A stretch of DNA of 64,000 nt from Mesostigma viride (GCA_009746045.1 RPFO01000019.1:1-64000); one strand, 5' to 3'. Shown: positions 1 through 12,128, counted from the first letter of the stretch. Notes: generated by a model not told the origin, from the sequence alone. Made by a program: numbers and translations.

Positions 1-1490
1 CGGCCCAATTAATTAAACTCGTGCTCCCGTTGGGGAGTCACGGAGCATTAACCCTGATGTATGGATGGATGGGTACATGCAATCCTCACCGGTCTAATCT
101 ATCCACAACAATTAACAAGCCAGCTCTATACTCTATTATATCTATGGTGCCCAAGCTTACGTGGCCCAAGCTTACGGGCATGTGTGCCTATGTTATGGGA
201 CTCCCAATGCATGGATGATGCATGAAGAATTTAGCCAAGCTTTGCCTATGCAGAGAGCTCCTATGCAGAGAAGCCATTAAATCAAATCAAATTAAATTAG
301 AACATGACTCCGTTGGGAGATTAAAATTATATATTAAAATATAACATGCCTCCGTTGGGAGATCATGTAGCACATATTTCTTGATGGATGGGAAGGCCCA
401 CACTAAATCACTAATCGAAAATTACTTGGGAAATGTTGTCTCGGGCTGATGGACATGTGTGCCCCTCAATTGCGGAGTTAAATTGGATGTATAATTGAAT
501 GAAATACATTATTACATTCCATGCATCGATGCTCGAGTCATCGCGATATCTGAATATCTTACATAATTACAGACCCATCAATTGGAAGATCAGAAAGCTC
601 CAGTGCATCTGCTCTACGACCGGACGTCTCAATCGTACGTAGTGCTTTCGAGTTATAATTACCCTCAATGTATGTCTGGAAAATCCACGTGCAGGCAGTG
701 TCAAATGCATGGTATATGAACTAGTTATGTACATGTCAAGATGATGACAGTCAAGCGAGGCCATACATGTTGACGGACAAGTGAGCCTGTAGACCTACGT
801 CGATCCCCAGTTCCTCGATGTCGTGCGCAGCCCCGATATCATCAGATTTCCAATCCCCAACGGCCGTCGGCTCCGCAAAATCCACGTTCGCGATTAAACA
901 GTGCAACCGCGAGGGCCGTTCTAACTTGTAATCCACCTATATAATGGGCTCCGTCTCGTCACCGTGCGTTCGCATCAACAGGACAGCCACGGGTGTCGCG
1001 ACGTCTCGGACGCTGTGCACTACACGCATCATCTCGGTCATCGCAGCCGTCGAGCACGTCACAAGCATCAATTATTCTCTGGACGAATTCTCGTGACCGT
1101 GTTGATATTAATGTCTGCCAACTTCACGACTGTGAACAGCAGCCTCACGCACGTCCGGTCCATCCGACTCCGTCAGGCGGTGTTGCGAATGGCGTCCTGC
1201 GTGCAAAAACCAGTACATGAAGGACAATAATGTTAGCCCGTTAGACAGATTTGTCTGTGGTTCCGCTTACAGCAGTACTAATCACCCGTTACGCGGATTT
1301 CGGGCAAGTGGGTATCCTCCTACATTACATGTATCCAATTATGGACGGGAGATTTAAAATGGGAAACAAGTATCAGCGAACCCAGAATCAAGGTATCCAC
1401 GCAACGGTTTTGAATAAACGGCTATGTACATATAGACACAATGAACTGAACAAAACTTTAGTAGCTCACTCGTCGTTCACTTGTTAGTCG

Positions 1491-1608
1491 TAACGGAGGC
1501 AGTCATTCAGTCAGTTTGCAAGTTCAGTTGGCAAGTACGGAAACACACGCAAGTGCGTAACGGAGGCAGTCAGTCAGTCAGTTTGCAAGTGCAGTTGGCA
1601 AGTACGGA
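1491..1608. repeat. Direct duplication, about 50 bp, two copies
   Basis: The stretch beginning TAACGGAGGCAGTCA and ending GGCAAGTACGG occurs at 1,491-1,540 and again at 1,558-1,608, with a few base differences. It is a local tandem duplication with a 67-68 bp offset; no function is visible. Confidence 0.8.
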
Positions 1609-2015
1609 CCACCAACCGCGTGTGTACGTCCATGATATCGCAATAATATAATCAAGAATAACAGGGACGGTTAACGTATCCTTTACGCAGCTTTTTCGTT
1701 CAGGGCATGTTGAAATAACGAAAGTGGGGTCAGGTGTTCGAACCCTCCAAGTGCCGAATTTTTTACGAACCAGCGCATTCACGAACCTTGCACTGGGGAC
1801 GCGGTGGACGTGTACCATTACCCCGGCCTAATTCTAGCATTGTACACAAGGGGCGGTGGCTAGCAGTAAAGAAGGGCATCCTAGTCATAACGCTGGGCAA
1901 GTTTGAAAGCACCAACGGCCGTTGAGTAGGAAAAAAAAAGAGCAGGAGAAGAGCACGTCGACGTTTCAACAGCAAGACAAAAATATTGAACCCCGAGTAC
2001 CAATGAAAATGCTTT

Positions 2016-2108
2016 CATGCATGTCCACCCCGACGAGGCACAAATTCATGCATGTCCACCCCGACGAGGCACAAATTCATGCATGCCCACCCCGACGAGG
2101 CACAAATT
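2016..2108. repeat. 31-bp tandem triplicate
   Basis: Three head-to-tail copies of a 31-bp unit containing CATGCATGTCC and CCGACGAGGCACAAATT start at 2,016, 2,047 and 2,078. The third differs by one base in the CATGCATGCCC segment. This is a young microduplication. Confidence 0.9.
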
Positions 2109-2203
2109 AATGAACGACAGATTTCTCACCCCCCCCCGGCACATGGCACAAGTGCCATCGCACGCACACACATTGTAGACAGGGTTATGAGAGTTTCGAG
2201 AGT

Positions 2204-2629
2204 CCAACGGCCGTTGGCTCGGAGAAATTGACAGTACACCCGTAAAGACATTAAAATTATCACTTTGTTGTCTTATGTGTGCCTTGTCATTTCCCAAGGT
2301 CAAAAGCCGTCAACTTCTGCACCTCTTGTCCCTCCCACCCGTACGCACTAAGCATGCCCACCTTACACTACCACATGTGGCTCTTGAGAAAACTCCCCCC
2401 GACGATGCACATGTGCCATCTCACGCACACACCTTCAGACAAGGCTATCAGTTTTTCGGAGTCCAACGGCCGTTGGCTCCGAGAAATGCTGTTACAACTC
2501 AAAATTACAATGGTGACATCCACGAGCTAGTGGTACGCCGAACAAGTGCTTGTATGACATATGGCGACTGCCCGTGAGGAAAAGTCCACCACCACACACG
2601 GTCAGTTTTTTGAGTCCAACGGCCGTTGG
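2204..2629. repeat. Three palindromic elements CCAACGGCCGTTGG inside longer tandem duplications
   Basis: Exact copies of the 14-bp palindrome lie at 2,204-2,217, 2,463-2,476 and 2,616-2,629. The last two are parts of a 153-bp tandem unit (about 2,446-2,598 and 2,599-2,751), whose third copy breaks off near 2,778 with only the left half of the palindrome. Around the copy at 2,463 the dyad is longer: the left arm reads TTTCGGAG and the right arm CTCCGAGAAA, so a hairpin with an arm of about 15 bases is possible. Confidence 0.85.
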
Positions 2630-3190
2630 CTCCGAGAAATGCTGTTACAACGCAAAATTACAATGGTGACATACATGAGCTAGTGGTACGCCGAACAAGT
2701 GCTTGTATGACATATGGCGACTGCCCGTGAGGAAAAGTCCACCACCACACACGGACAGTTTTTTGACTCCAACGCAAGAACAGACGTAATGCACACCAAG
2801 TGACCAAGTGGCAAGATAAAAACACCCTTGCCAATCTCTACCCACAAAAACTTAGCCCCGAAATCCGTAGCCCCGAAATCCGTAATTGATTTGTACATTG
2901 TAGATGACAATGCAGCGATCACATGTATTCTGAAACCAACACGTTTTTACCTAGTTATCATGGTAACCAATTTATGGTTACCTAGTTATCCATGGCTAGA
3001 AAGTTGTTGTAAATACACGATGTGGCCACACACGCCATAGATGAAAATCATAACCAGCTCACGCACATGATCATGGAAGGGGACTCTATTGATCTCAAAA
3101 AAGAAAGCTCAAGACACCCTACACCCTACACCATACATCCTACAACCTACACCCTTAACTCTCCACCCTTAGCTTACGTGACTTTTTTTC

Positions 3191-3258
3191 GGAGAAATGT
3201 CCGAGTGGAATGCTATGTATGGGGTAACTTTCCCAAGGGTTCGAATCCCTCTTTCTCC
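3191..3258 (+). pseudogene. tRNA-Ser relic, plastid-like, anticodon arm deleted
   Basis: The ends GGAGAAA and TTTCTCC form a perfect 7-bp acceptor stem. The start of the D arm (TCCGAGTGG) and a complete T arm around GGGTTCGAATCCC are typical of bacterial/plastid-type tRNA-Ser, and TGGGGTAACTTTCCCA would be its long variable arm. The total is only 68 nt, where class II tRNA-Ser has about 87-90. The D-loop remainder and the anticodon stem-loop are missing, so it cannot be a working tRNA. It is best explained as an organelle-derived (NUPT/NUMT) fragment with an internal deletion. I place the plastid origin from general knowledge of trnS sequences, not from a search. Confidence 0.7.
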
Positions 3259-3381
3259 ATTAGAGTTTTGTTTAGCTTCTATTCTCGTCTACACATACGA
3301 CGTGTACACATAATTCACACGAAGTACGCTTGCAAATACTTTATTACTATTTTGTTTGATATACTACACTAATATTATAAT

Positions 3382-3492
3382 TGTTGTGTGTGTGTGTTGT
3401 TCACGTGTGCGTGTGTGTGTGTGTGTGTGTGTTGTGTGTGTTGTGCGTGTGCGTGTGCGTGTGCGTGTGCGTGTGCGTGTGTGTGTGTATAT
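3382..3492. repeat. GT-rich simple repeat bordering the minisatellite
   Basis: Runs of GTGTGT and GTGCGT with short interruptions. This alternating purine-pyrimidine tract is a candidate for Z-DNA and a plausible seed from which the GT-rich 40-bp minisatellite grew. Confidence 0.9.
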
Positions 3493-3530
3493 AATTTTTT
3501 GTTGTGTGTGTGTGTTGTGTGTTGTACGTG

Positions 3531-6500
3531 CAAGGTGTATGTACATGTGTGTGCAGCCGGCCCTTGCGTGCATGGTGTGTGTACGTGTGTGTGCAGCCGC
3601 CCCTTGCGTGCGCGGTGTATGTACGTGTGTGTGCATGCCGGCCCTTGCGTGCATGGTGTGTGTACGTGTGTGTGCAGCCGCCCCTTGCGTGCGCGGTGTA
3701 TGTACATGTGTTTGCACTCGCCCCTTGCGTGCGCGGTGTATGTACGTGTGTGTGCAGCCGCCCCTTGCGTCCGCGGTGGATGTACGTGTGTGCGCACTCG
3801 CCCCTTGCGTGCGCGGTGTATGTACGTGTGTGTGCAGCCGCCCCTTGCGTGCGCGGTGTATGTACATGTGTGTGCATCCTTGTCCTTGCGTGCATGGTGT
3901 ATGTACATGTGAGTGCCGTCGCCCCAACCGTGCATTGTGTATGTACGTGTGTGTGCAGCCGCCCCTTGCGTGCATGGTGTATGTACATGTGTTTGCACTC
4001 TCCCCTTGCGTGCGCGGTGTATGTACGTGTGTGTGCAGCCGCCCCTTGCGTGCGCGGTGGATGTACGTGTGTGCGCACTCGCCCCTTGCGTGCGCGGTGT
4101 ATGTACGTGTGTGCGCACTCGCCCCTTGCGTGCGCGGTGTATGTACGTGTGTGTGCAGCCGCCCCTTGCGTGCGCGGTGTATGTACATGTGTGTGCATCC
4201 TTGTCCTTGCGTGCATGGTGTATGTACATGTGAGTGCCGTCGCCCCAACCGTGCATTGTGTATGTACGTGTGTGTGCAGCCGCCCCTTGCGTGCATGGTG
4301 TGTGTACATGTGTGTGCATCCTTGTCCTTCCGTGCATGGTGTATGTACATGTGTGTGCAGCCGCCCCTTGCGTGCGCGGTGTATGTACGTGTGTGTGCAG
4401 CCGCCCCTTGCGTGCATGGTGTGTGTACATGTGTGTGCATCCTTGTCCTTGCGTGCATGGTGTGTGTACATGTGTGTGCAGCCGCCCCTTGCGTGCGCAG
4501 TGGATGTACATGTGCAGGCAGTTGCCCCTTGCGTGCATGGTGTGTGTACGTGTGTGTGCAGCCGCCCCTTGCATGGGCGGTGTATGTACAATTGAGTGCA
4601 GCCGGCCCTTGCGTGCATGGTGTATGTACATGTGTGTGCAGTCGCCCCGTGCGTGCGCAGTGTATGTACGTGTGTGTGCATGCCGGCCCTTGCGTGCATG
4701 GTGTGTGTACGTGTGTGTGCAGACGCCCCTTGCATGCGCAGTGTATGTACGTGTGAGTGCAGCGGGCCCTTCCGTGCGCGGTGGATGTACATGTGTGGGC
4801 AGTTGCCCCTTGCGTGCGCGGTGTATGTACATGTGTTTGCACTCGCCCCTTGCGTGCGCGGTGGATGTACATGTGTGTGCAGCTGCCCCTTGCGTGCATG
4901 GTTTATGTACATGTGTGTGCAGTCGCCCCGTGCGTGCGCAGTGGATGTACGTGTGTGTGCAGCCGCCCCTTGCGTGCGCGGTGTATGTACATGTAAGTGC
5001 TGTCGCCCCAAGTGTGCATTGTGTGTGTAAGTGTGTGTGCAGCCGCCCCTTGCGTGCATGGTGTATGTACGTGTGTGTGCAGCCGCCCCGTGGTTGCGTG
5101 GTGTTACTATGTACATGTGAGTGCAGCCGGCCCTTGCGTGCGCGGTGTATGTACATGTGTGTGCAGCCGCCCCTTGCGTGCATGGTGTGTGTACATGTGA
5201 GTGCAGCCGGCCCTTGCGTGCGCGGTGTATGTACGTGTTAATGGGGCCGCCCCTTGCGTGCATGCTGTATGTACATGTGTGTGCAGTCGCCCCGTGCGTG
5301 CATGGTGTGTGTACGTGTGTGTGCAGTTGCCCCTTGCGTGCGCGGTGTATGTACGTTTCTGTGCATGCCGGCCCTTGCGTGCATGGTGTATGTACATGTG
5401 CTTGCACTGGCCCCTTGCGTGCGCGGTGTATGTACGTGTGTGTGCAGCCGCCCCTTGCGTGCGCGGTGGATGTACGTGTGTGCGCACTCCCCCCTTGCGT
5501 GCGCGGTGTATGTACGTGTGTGTGCAGCCGCCCCTTGCGTGCGCGGTGTATGTACATGTGTGTGCAGCCGGCCCTTGCGTGCATGGTGTATGTCAGTCGC
5601 CCCTTGCGTGCGCGGTGGATGTACATGTGTGTGCAGCCGCCCCTTGCGTGCATGGTGTGTGTACGTGTGTGTGCAGCCGCCCCTTGCGTGCATGGTGTAT
5701 GTACATGTGTTTGCACTCTCCCCTTGCGTGCGCGGTGTATGTACGTGTGTGTGCAGCCGCCCCTTGCGTGCGCGGTGTATGTACGTGTGTGTGCAGCCGG
5801 CCCTTGCGTGCGCGGTGTATGTACATGCGTGTGCATCCTTGTCCTTGCGTGCATGGTGTATGTATGTACATGTGAGTGCCGTCGCCCCAACCGTGCATTG
5901 TGTATGTACGTGTGTGTGCAGCCGCCCCTTGCGTGCATGGTGTGTGTACATGTGTGTGCATCCTTGTCCTTAGGTGCATGGTGTATGTACATGTGTTTGC
6001 ACTCGCCCCTTGCGTGCGCGGTGTGTGTACGTGTGTGTGCAGCCGCCCCTTGCGTGCAGGGTGTGTGTACATGTGTGTGCTTCCTTGTCCTTGCGTGCAT
6101 GGTGTGTGTACATGTGTGTGCAGCCGCCCCTTGCGTGCGCGGTGGATGTACATGTGCGGGCAGTTGCCCCTTGCGTGCGCGGTGTATGTACATGTGTTTG
6201 CACTCGCCCCTTGCGTGCGCGGTGTATGTACATGTGTGTGCAGCCGCCCCTTGCGTGCATGGTGTATGTACATGTGCTTGCACTGGCCCCGTGCGTGCGC
6301 GGTGGATGTACATGTGTGTGCAGCCGAACCTTGCGTGCATGGTGTGTGTACCTGTGCGTGAAGTCGCTCCTTGCGTGCGTGGTGTGTGTACGTGTGTGTG
6401 CAGCCGCCCCTTGCGTGCATGGTGTATGTACATGTGAGTGCCGTTGCCCCAAGCGTGCATTGTGTGTGTACGTGTGTTTGCACTCGCCCCTTGCGTGCGC

Positions 6501-7418
6501 GGTGGATGTACATGTGTGTGCAGCCGCCCCTTGCGTGCATGGTTTATGTACATGTGTGTGCAGTCGCCCCGTGCGTGCGCAGTGGATGTACGTGTGTGTG
6601 CAGCCGCCCCGTGCGTGCATGGTGTGTGTACGTGTGTGTGCAGCAGCCCCTTGCGTGCGCGGTGTATGTACGTTTCTGTGCATGCCGGCCCTTGCGTGCA
6701 TGGTGTATGTACATGTGCTTGCACTGGCCCCTTGCGTGCGCGGTGTATGTACGTGTGTGTGCAGCCGCCCCTTGCGTGCGCGGTGTATGTACGTGTGTGC
6801 GCACTCGCCCCTTGCGTGCGCGGTGTATGTACGTGTGTGTGCAGCCGCCCCTTGCGTGCGCGGTGTATGTACATGTGTGTGCATCCTTGTCCTTGCGTGC
6901 ATGGTGTATGTCAGTCGCCCCTTGCGTGCGCGGTGGATGTACATGTGTGTGCAGCCGCCCCTTGCGTGCATGGTGTGTTAATGTGTGTGTGCAGTTGCCC
7001 CTTGCGTGCGCGGTGGATGTACGTGTGTGTGCATGCCGGCAATTGCGTGCATGGTGTGTGTACGTGTGTGTGCAGCAGCCCCTTGCGTGCGCGGGGTATG
7101 TACAATTGAGTGCAGCCGGCCCTTGCGTGCGCGGTGGATGTACATGTGTGGGCAGTTGCCCCTTGCGTGCGCGGTGTATGTACATGTGTTTGCACTCGCC
7201 CCTTGCGTGCGCGGTGGATGTACATGTGTGTGCAGCCGAACCTTGCGTGCATGGTGTGTGTACCTGTGCGTGAAGTCGCTCCTGGCGTGCATGGTGTATG
7301 TACATGTGAGTGCCGTTGCCCCAAGCGTGCATTGTGTGTGTAAGTGTGTGTGCAGCCGGCCCTTGCGTGCATGGTGTGTGTACATGTGAGTGCAGCCGGC
7401 CCTTGCGTGCATGGTGTG
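3531..7418. repeat. 40-bp minisatellite array, left part (about 97 units)
   Basis: The unit can be read as GTGTATGTACGTGTGTGTGC followed by AGCCGCCCCTTGCGTGCGCG, 40 bp in all. Variants exchange GCGCGG for GCATGG, GTGTATG for GTGTGTG or GTGGATG, AGCCGCC for ACTCGCC, ATCCTTGT or ATGCCGG (the last adds one base). Successive CCCCTTGCGTGC blocks fall 40 bases apart, for example near 3,680, 3,720, 3,760, 3,800 and 3,840. Since 40 is not a multiple of three and the unit has almost no stop triplets in any frame, long frames open on both strands; I do not treat them as genes. The array is cut at 7,418 by the copia element and resumes after it. Confidence 0.97.
7414..7418 (+). repeat. Left target-site duplication GTGTG
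   Basis: Five bases, GTGTG, immediately before the 5-prime LTR match the five bases after the 3-prime LTR (13,526-13,530). Five base pairs is the usual copia duplication length. Because the target is GT-rich, chance identity is possible, but the LTR edges TG...CA place it here. Confidence 0.75.
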
Positions 7419-8151
7419 TGTCAAGGACATGGTCCTTGTATTTGTACCCACCTGACCTGGCTAGATAGATAGAGGCTCTTGTACAGGAGCCACTGTTTTT
7501 TATCCCGTTGGATTTGGCCTACAAATGAGAAAGTTGTGGCCAGTTTTAGTAGTACCTATGCCAAGTGGATCCTTATAGGCAGCTGACAAATCTGTCTATG
7601 TCAGCTGACCTATGACATGTCAGATGAGAATCTATGACAGGACAGCTGACTGATTGACATGTACACTGTGCATGTCAGATGTGGCGCTGATATGTTCACG
7701 CCAGATTTACTTCATCATCATCAGATCACACACAGAGAGATCTTTTATTAAATAGTTAGATTACTGTGCAGCAGTTACAAGTTAAGACTGTACATCAGTT
7801 ACAAGATAAGGCTGTACAGCAGTTACAAGATAAGATTTATTCTTGTCTAGATCTGATTGGTAGCCTGTACACTGACCTAACCTGATTGGTGGCCTGAGTA
7901 TTACATGAGAATATTCCTAGGCACATTCCTAGCCAGCCAATCAGGTCATTCCAGTTTTCTGCCTGTGTTTTTTCCTCGAGTTAATAAAACAACTGAGGAG
8001 CCTTGCCAAAGGTACTCCTCACTATCATTCTGCCTCAAACTGAGTCTCTGTCTCTTTGCTCCATCCTCCATAGCCTGTACCTGCAAGGACAGGCACATTT
8101 GGGTTTCAATCACAAGCATTGTAGAAGGCAAACCCATTAGTTCTTTCAACA
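7419..8151 (+). repeat. 5-prime LTR of the copia element (733 bp)
   Basis: Begins TGTCAAGG and ends TTTCAACA, giving the standard TG...CA ends. The first bases contain a small palindrome, CAAGGAC-ATG-GTCCTTG. It lacks an 11-bp segment present in the 3-prime LTR (near 12,913) and one C in the run near 8,060. It contains a repeated motif CAGTTACAAG(A/T)TAAG at about 7,770-7,830, which may be an internal promoter-element repeat. Confidence 0.95.
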
Positions 8152-8165
8152 TGGTATCGGAGGTT
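8152..8165 (+). promoter_or_regulatory. Primer-binding site (initiator tRNA-Met type)
   Basis: TGGTATCGGAGGTT follows directly after the LTR end. The copia consensus, complementary to the 3-prime end of initiator tRNA-Met, is TGGTATCAGAGC; the match covers the first seven bases and continues imperfectly. Its position confirms the LTR boundary. Confidence 0.85.
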
Positions 8166-8242
8166 TGATGCCTACCCTGCATTTGAGGAGCAGAGACATT
8201 CATCTGACTACCCCAGAGACAACACCCAGACCCAGATCAACC

Positions 8243-9038
8243 ATGGAGGATCAAGACACCCAAACTGCTACCAGACAGCCTGACTACACCTCTCTTGTTT
8301 CAACAGTTGCCAAGAGCTGCAAGAAATTTGTTGGTGCAGCTGGTGATGATTACAGCAAGTGGGAGGAGTGGAAGAATTGTTTTTGGCTGTTGTCAGTCTT
8401 TTCAGTTTGGATGCTGTCCTGCTGGGCACTGAGGAGAATGACAGGGCTGATAAGGCCCTGTGGGCAGCTTTGCTCACCTGTCTAACAGGTGAAGCTGCAC
8501 GCCTAATGGCCACTGTGGCCAACAAAACTGGTAGCCAAGCATGGCAGTGTCTCATGGAGAACTATGAGCAAACCAGGCTAACCAAGAGTCACAGGTTTGA
8601 GCTGAGGAGCAAGCTGCACCGCCTACAGAAGCTTCCTAACGAGACCATGCAACAGCTTGTGAGGAGGGCGGAGCTTCTACGTGCTGACTACCAGGCTGCA
8701 GGGGGAGTCATCCAGGACCGTGATTTTGCTGCCATTCTACTGGGAGCACTGACAGACGAGTACCGCCCTGCGCTGGTGTCTGTACGGTTCAACGAGGAGG
8801 ACCCACTACCTGTGGTGAAGAGGGCACTCATGGAGGCGGAGGATCTGCTCAAGGGGGGACGTGCTGTGGTGAAAAAGGAGAGTGCTGGCACTGGCCAGGC
8901 CTACCACACCAACAGCAAGGGGAACGGGGGGACCAAGAAATGCAGTCACTGTGGCCTGTCAAATCACAAGGACAAAGACTGCTGGAAGGAGCATCCTGAG
9001 AAGGCCCCACGCTGGTACCCCAACCAGCACAGGGGGGC
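8243..9038 (+). pseudogene. gag: copia gag (nucleocapsid) with one frame break
   Basis: Translation from the ATG at 8,243 gives a typical copia Gag start (MEDQDTQTATRQ) and the segment DDYSKWEEWKN. Near the T run at 8,380-8,385 the frame shifts by a one-base deletion and continues as LFLAVVSLFSLDAVLLG through a UBN2-like helical Gag domain. A zinc knuckle CSHCGLSNHKDKDC (C-x2-C-x4-H-x4-C) lies at about 8,938-8,980. The protein would package element RNA in virus-like particles. Gag then passes into the pol frame through a second one-base change at the G run near 9,032-9,037. If the first break is an assembly error, this is an intact gag. Confidence 0.85.
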
Positions 9039-12000
9039 AAGGGCGGCAACCGAGGGAACCAGAACAAGGGACGCAACGCACCTGCTGGATCCGCTGCCAA
9101 CGCAACTCAGGAGGCGGCTGAACTGCCGCCTGGCTTCTGCATGGTCACCATCGCCGAGGAGTCGCCGTCGACGCCGCTGGAGGCTGCTGCTCTCACGCAG
9201 TATACGTGCGACAACCTCACCTGGGTGCTGGACTCGGCTGCGAGCAGCCACATGTCCCCGTGCCGTTCTGACTTTGTGTCTCTGACCCCCCACAGCAGGG
9301 CAATCGCTGGCTCCGGCGGACAGCTGCACGCTACCGGCCAGGGCACCATCGCTGTGGAGCTTCCTGGCCACAGCGTGCGCTTGCAAGGAGCGCTGCTTGT
9401 ACCTGGCCTGAATGCACGACTCCTTTCAGTCGCGCAACTCGCAAAGGCAGGTCACAAGGTGGATTTCCACAAAGAGACAGTGGTGCTGGATAACAAGCAT
9501 CACAAGATCGCCATGCAGAACAACATCTACGTGTTACCTGCGGCGAAGGCAGCGCCAGCGATGGCTGCTGTGACGGTGGAGCGGCCGGTTAACCTGCTGC
9601 TGCACTGGCGTTTGGGCCATGCTGGTGCCGACCGCATCAAGAAGCTGGTCGCCATCCCTGCATCCAACTTGACGACGAGGAGTCCAACTGCTCCTGGCTG
9701 CCCATCCTGCCCGGCTGGCTTCATCAAGCGCCAGCCATTTCCGCCAGGGCAGCGGCGATCCACTGTGCCGCGCGCCAAGCTTCATGGCGACCTGCTGGGC
9801 CCGATGAGCGTCGAGTCGCTGGGGGGAGCCCGCTACTTCTTGGGCATCACTGACGATGCCACTCGGTGGCGATGGGGGTTTGCGCTCAAGACCAAGGACG
9901 AGGCGGTGGGGCGGTTTGCAGAGCTGCTCGTCCGCGATATTCGCCCCTTCTACGCCGGCTCTGTCGTGCTGCGCACCGACAACGACGCGGTCTTCACCGG
10001 TCAAGCCTGGCGGGCGGTGTGTGCTGAACACCGCGTCCACCAGGAGTTCTCCGCGCCTTACTGCCCTGAGCAGAACGGCGTAGCGGAGCGGCTCTGGGGC
10101 CTGGCAATGGGCATGACTCTGGCGATGTTGACACACGCCGGCCTGGGGAAGGCATACTGGGCATTGGCACTCCAGTGTGCTATTTATATCCTGAACCGCC
10201 TGCCGTGCTCCTCGAATCCTGGTGATGCCACGCCACACTTTTTGCTGACAGGTCATCACGCTGATCTGTCGCACATGCGCATTTTCGGCTGCCCAGCCTG
10301 GCATCGTGTGGAAGGGCATCGTGGCAAGCTGGAGGCCAAGGCCATGCCTGGCATTTTTGTCGGTTATGCTCCCGACTCGCCGGCATATCTGATCCTGGAC
10401 TCCGCCACTCGCACTTTGGTGCAACGTCGCCACGTGGCCTTCAATGAGGCCTGGCGCAACGACGCCCTGCCATCACCTCAGCTGCTGCCGGCACTGGTGG
10501 AGGGGGAGGAGGCTTCCGAGCTTCTGCTGCCACCGGTCACTGAGAATTCTGTCCCTGGGCCTGATACTACTCTGGCCCTACCGCCCTCTGGTCCTGTGAC
10601 TAGAGCCATGGCGCGGCGCGCCGCTGCCAGCAGTGAGGACGCTGCTGTGGGCGCTGCCAGCAGTGGGGGCACTGCTTTGGGGGATGCCAGTGGTGAGGGG
10701 GGCTCGCCACTGGAGGCTTTGTCGGGGGATGCCAGTGGTGAGGGGGGCTCGCCACTGGAGGAGGCGCCAGCGCCAAGTCCTGAGCCCAAACCCGCTGAGT
10801 CTGAGTCTGCACCTGTTTTCGCACCAAGTCCTGCGCTGGAGGCGTCGTCGGCTTCTACCTCTACACCACCTGGACACGTGTCGACGGCAGACACACCTGC
10901 TGCTGAATCTCCTTCTTCGTCCCAGCTACACAAATTAGTGCAGGCCCTCCGCGGCAAGCAACCGGCTGCCGCTATGGCCACTGCTGCACTGGTGTCCGAC
11001 GGCGTTGCACATGATCCCCTCGCTCAGGTGTTACCCACAACCCCTCTTGATCGTGTTTCCCCTAAATGGGCTCGTTTTTACCCTGACTACATGAGTGTGC
11101 GTGATCTGTTTGATACTTTCTCACTCCACACTAGCTCAGGTTCCACGTCCATCCCCTCCTCTTTTGCTGAGGCCCATGCTAGCCCTGAGTGGCGTGCTGC
11201 GATGGATAGTGAGCTTTCTAGCATTCGCGAGCATGCAGTATATTCACTCGTTTCTTCCAAGTCTCTTCCTCGCACTGCCAAGGTCCTTCCATCTCGGTGG
11301 GTGTTTGCTGTCAAAAGCGATGGCCGTTTCAAGGCCCGTTTTGTTGTGAAGGGCTTTGCTCAGCGGGAAGGCATAGATTTCACTGAGGTCTTTAGCCCTA
11401 CTGTTCGTTCCTCCACCATTCGTTTGGCACTAGCTTTTGGTGTCTCGTCTGGGTATGTGCTGAAGCAACTTGATGTTCGCACTGCGTTTTTGTACGCCCC
11501 ACTTTCTGAGGACGTCTATGTGCGTCCTCCTGCTGGCTTTGAGCAGCGTGATGCCGCTGGTGATGTGCTGGTGTGGAAGCTGCAACGCAGCCTCTATGGC
11601 ATCAAGCAGGCACCACGTAACTGGCACAAAACATTTAGTGCCTATCTTCTCTCCGATGGTGCTGTACAAAGCCCAACGGATTCCTGCCTGTACGTGTATC
11701 CCACGTCTCGTACGTTTGTGTTTGTCCATGTCGACGACATTATTGCAGGCAGTCCTTCCTCTTCCTGGCTGGCCTCGTGGTCTCATCGTTTGGCCAGCAA
11801 GTTTCAGATCACCGAGTCCGATGACCCTTCTTTTTTCCTCGGTGTTTCTCTCCATGTCGACCCTGTTTCCCGGTCTCTTTCCTTGCACCAAACTGTGTAT
11901 ATTGAGGCCCTGGCTGCCCGCTTTGGGCTTTCTCCCTCCTTCCCTGTACGCACCCCGGTCAGTGTGTCCCGTGTTAGTCCCCAACGCGAGGGGGGAATGC

Positions 12001-12128
12001 AGCTAAATGCCCCGGACACCCAGCTGTATCAGTCCAAAACCGGTGCCGTGCTGTATGTCGCGCTGTGGACACGTCCAGACATTGCTTTTGCTGTCAACCA
12101 ACTGGCCAGCACATGCAGGCACCCACGG
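9033..12128 (+). CDS. pol: copia pol: protease, integrase, reverse transcriptase
   Basis: From about 9,033 the frame reads GKGGNRGNQNKGRN, a natural Gag-Pol linker, so the real join is upstream of the first ATG at 9,141. The protease motif is DSAASSHM at 9,231; most copia proteases have DSGA, so the glycine is replaced. A pre-integrase zinc-binding segment (HWRLGH...CPSC) follows at about 9,604-9,710. The integrase core has HGDLLGP (about 9,783), LRTDND and NGVAER; D to E spacing is exactly 35 residues. The reverse transcriptase starts near 11,298, with QLDVRTAF, LYGIKQAPR and the catalytic HVDD near 11,725. The proline/serine/alanine-rich stretch at about 10,560-10,930 contains a duplicated segment and links integrase to reverse transcriptase. 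The frame ends at 12,158 after a break near 12,125. Confidence 0.93.

Larger units (their letters stand above)
1..3190. other. Non-coding left flank, no gene recognised
   Basis: Short open frames here have no recognisable domain and no codon-like composition. What can be seen is repetitive: a direct duplication at 1,491-1,608, a 31-bp triplicate at 2,016-2,108, palindrome copies at about 857 (one mismatch), 1,912, 2,204, 2,463 and 2,616, and a 153-bp tandem repeat at about 2,446-2,770. Two short blocks sharing the string CTCCGTTGGGAGAT occur near 310 and 350. I see no promoter or RNA gene that I can defend. Confidence 0.6.

Noticed and set aside
3110-3175. Telomeric repeats (CCCTACA strings)
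   Set aside because: Only a few irregular copies; not a recognised telomere array.
9032-9038. Programmed -1 frameshift between gag and pol
   Set aside because: The codons around the G run (AGG GGG GCA) do not form a standard slippery heptamer, and two other one-base breaks of the same kind exist in this copy. A deletion or sequencing error is simpler, though not excluded.
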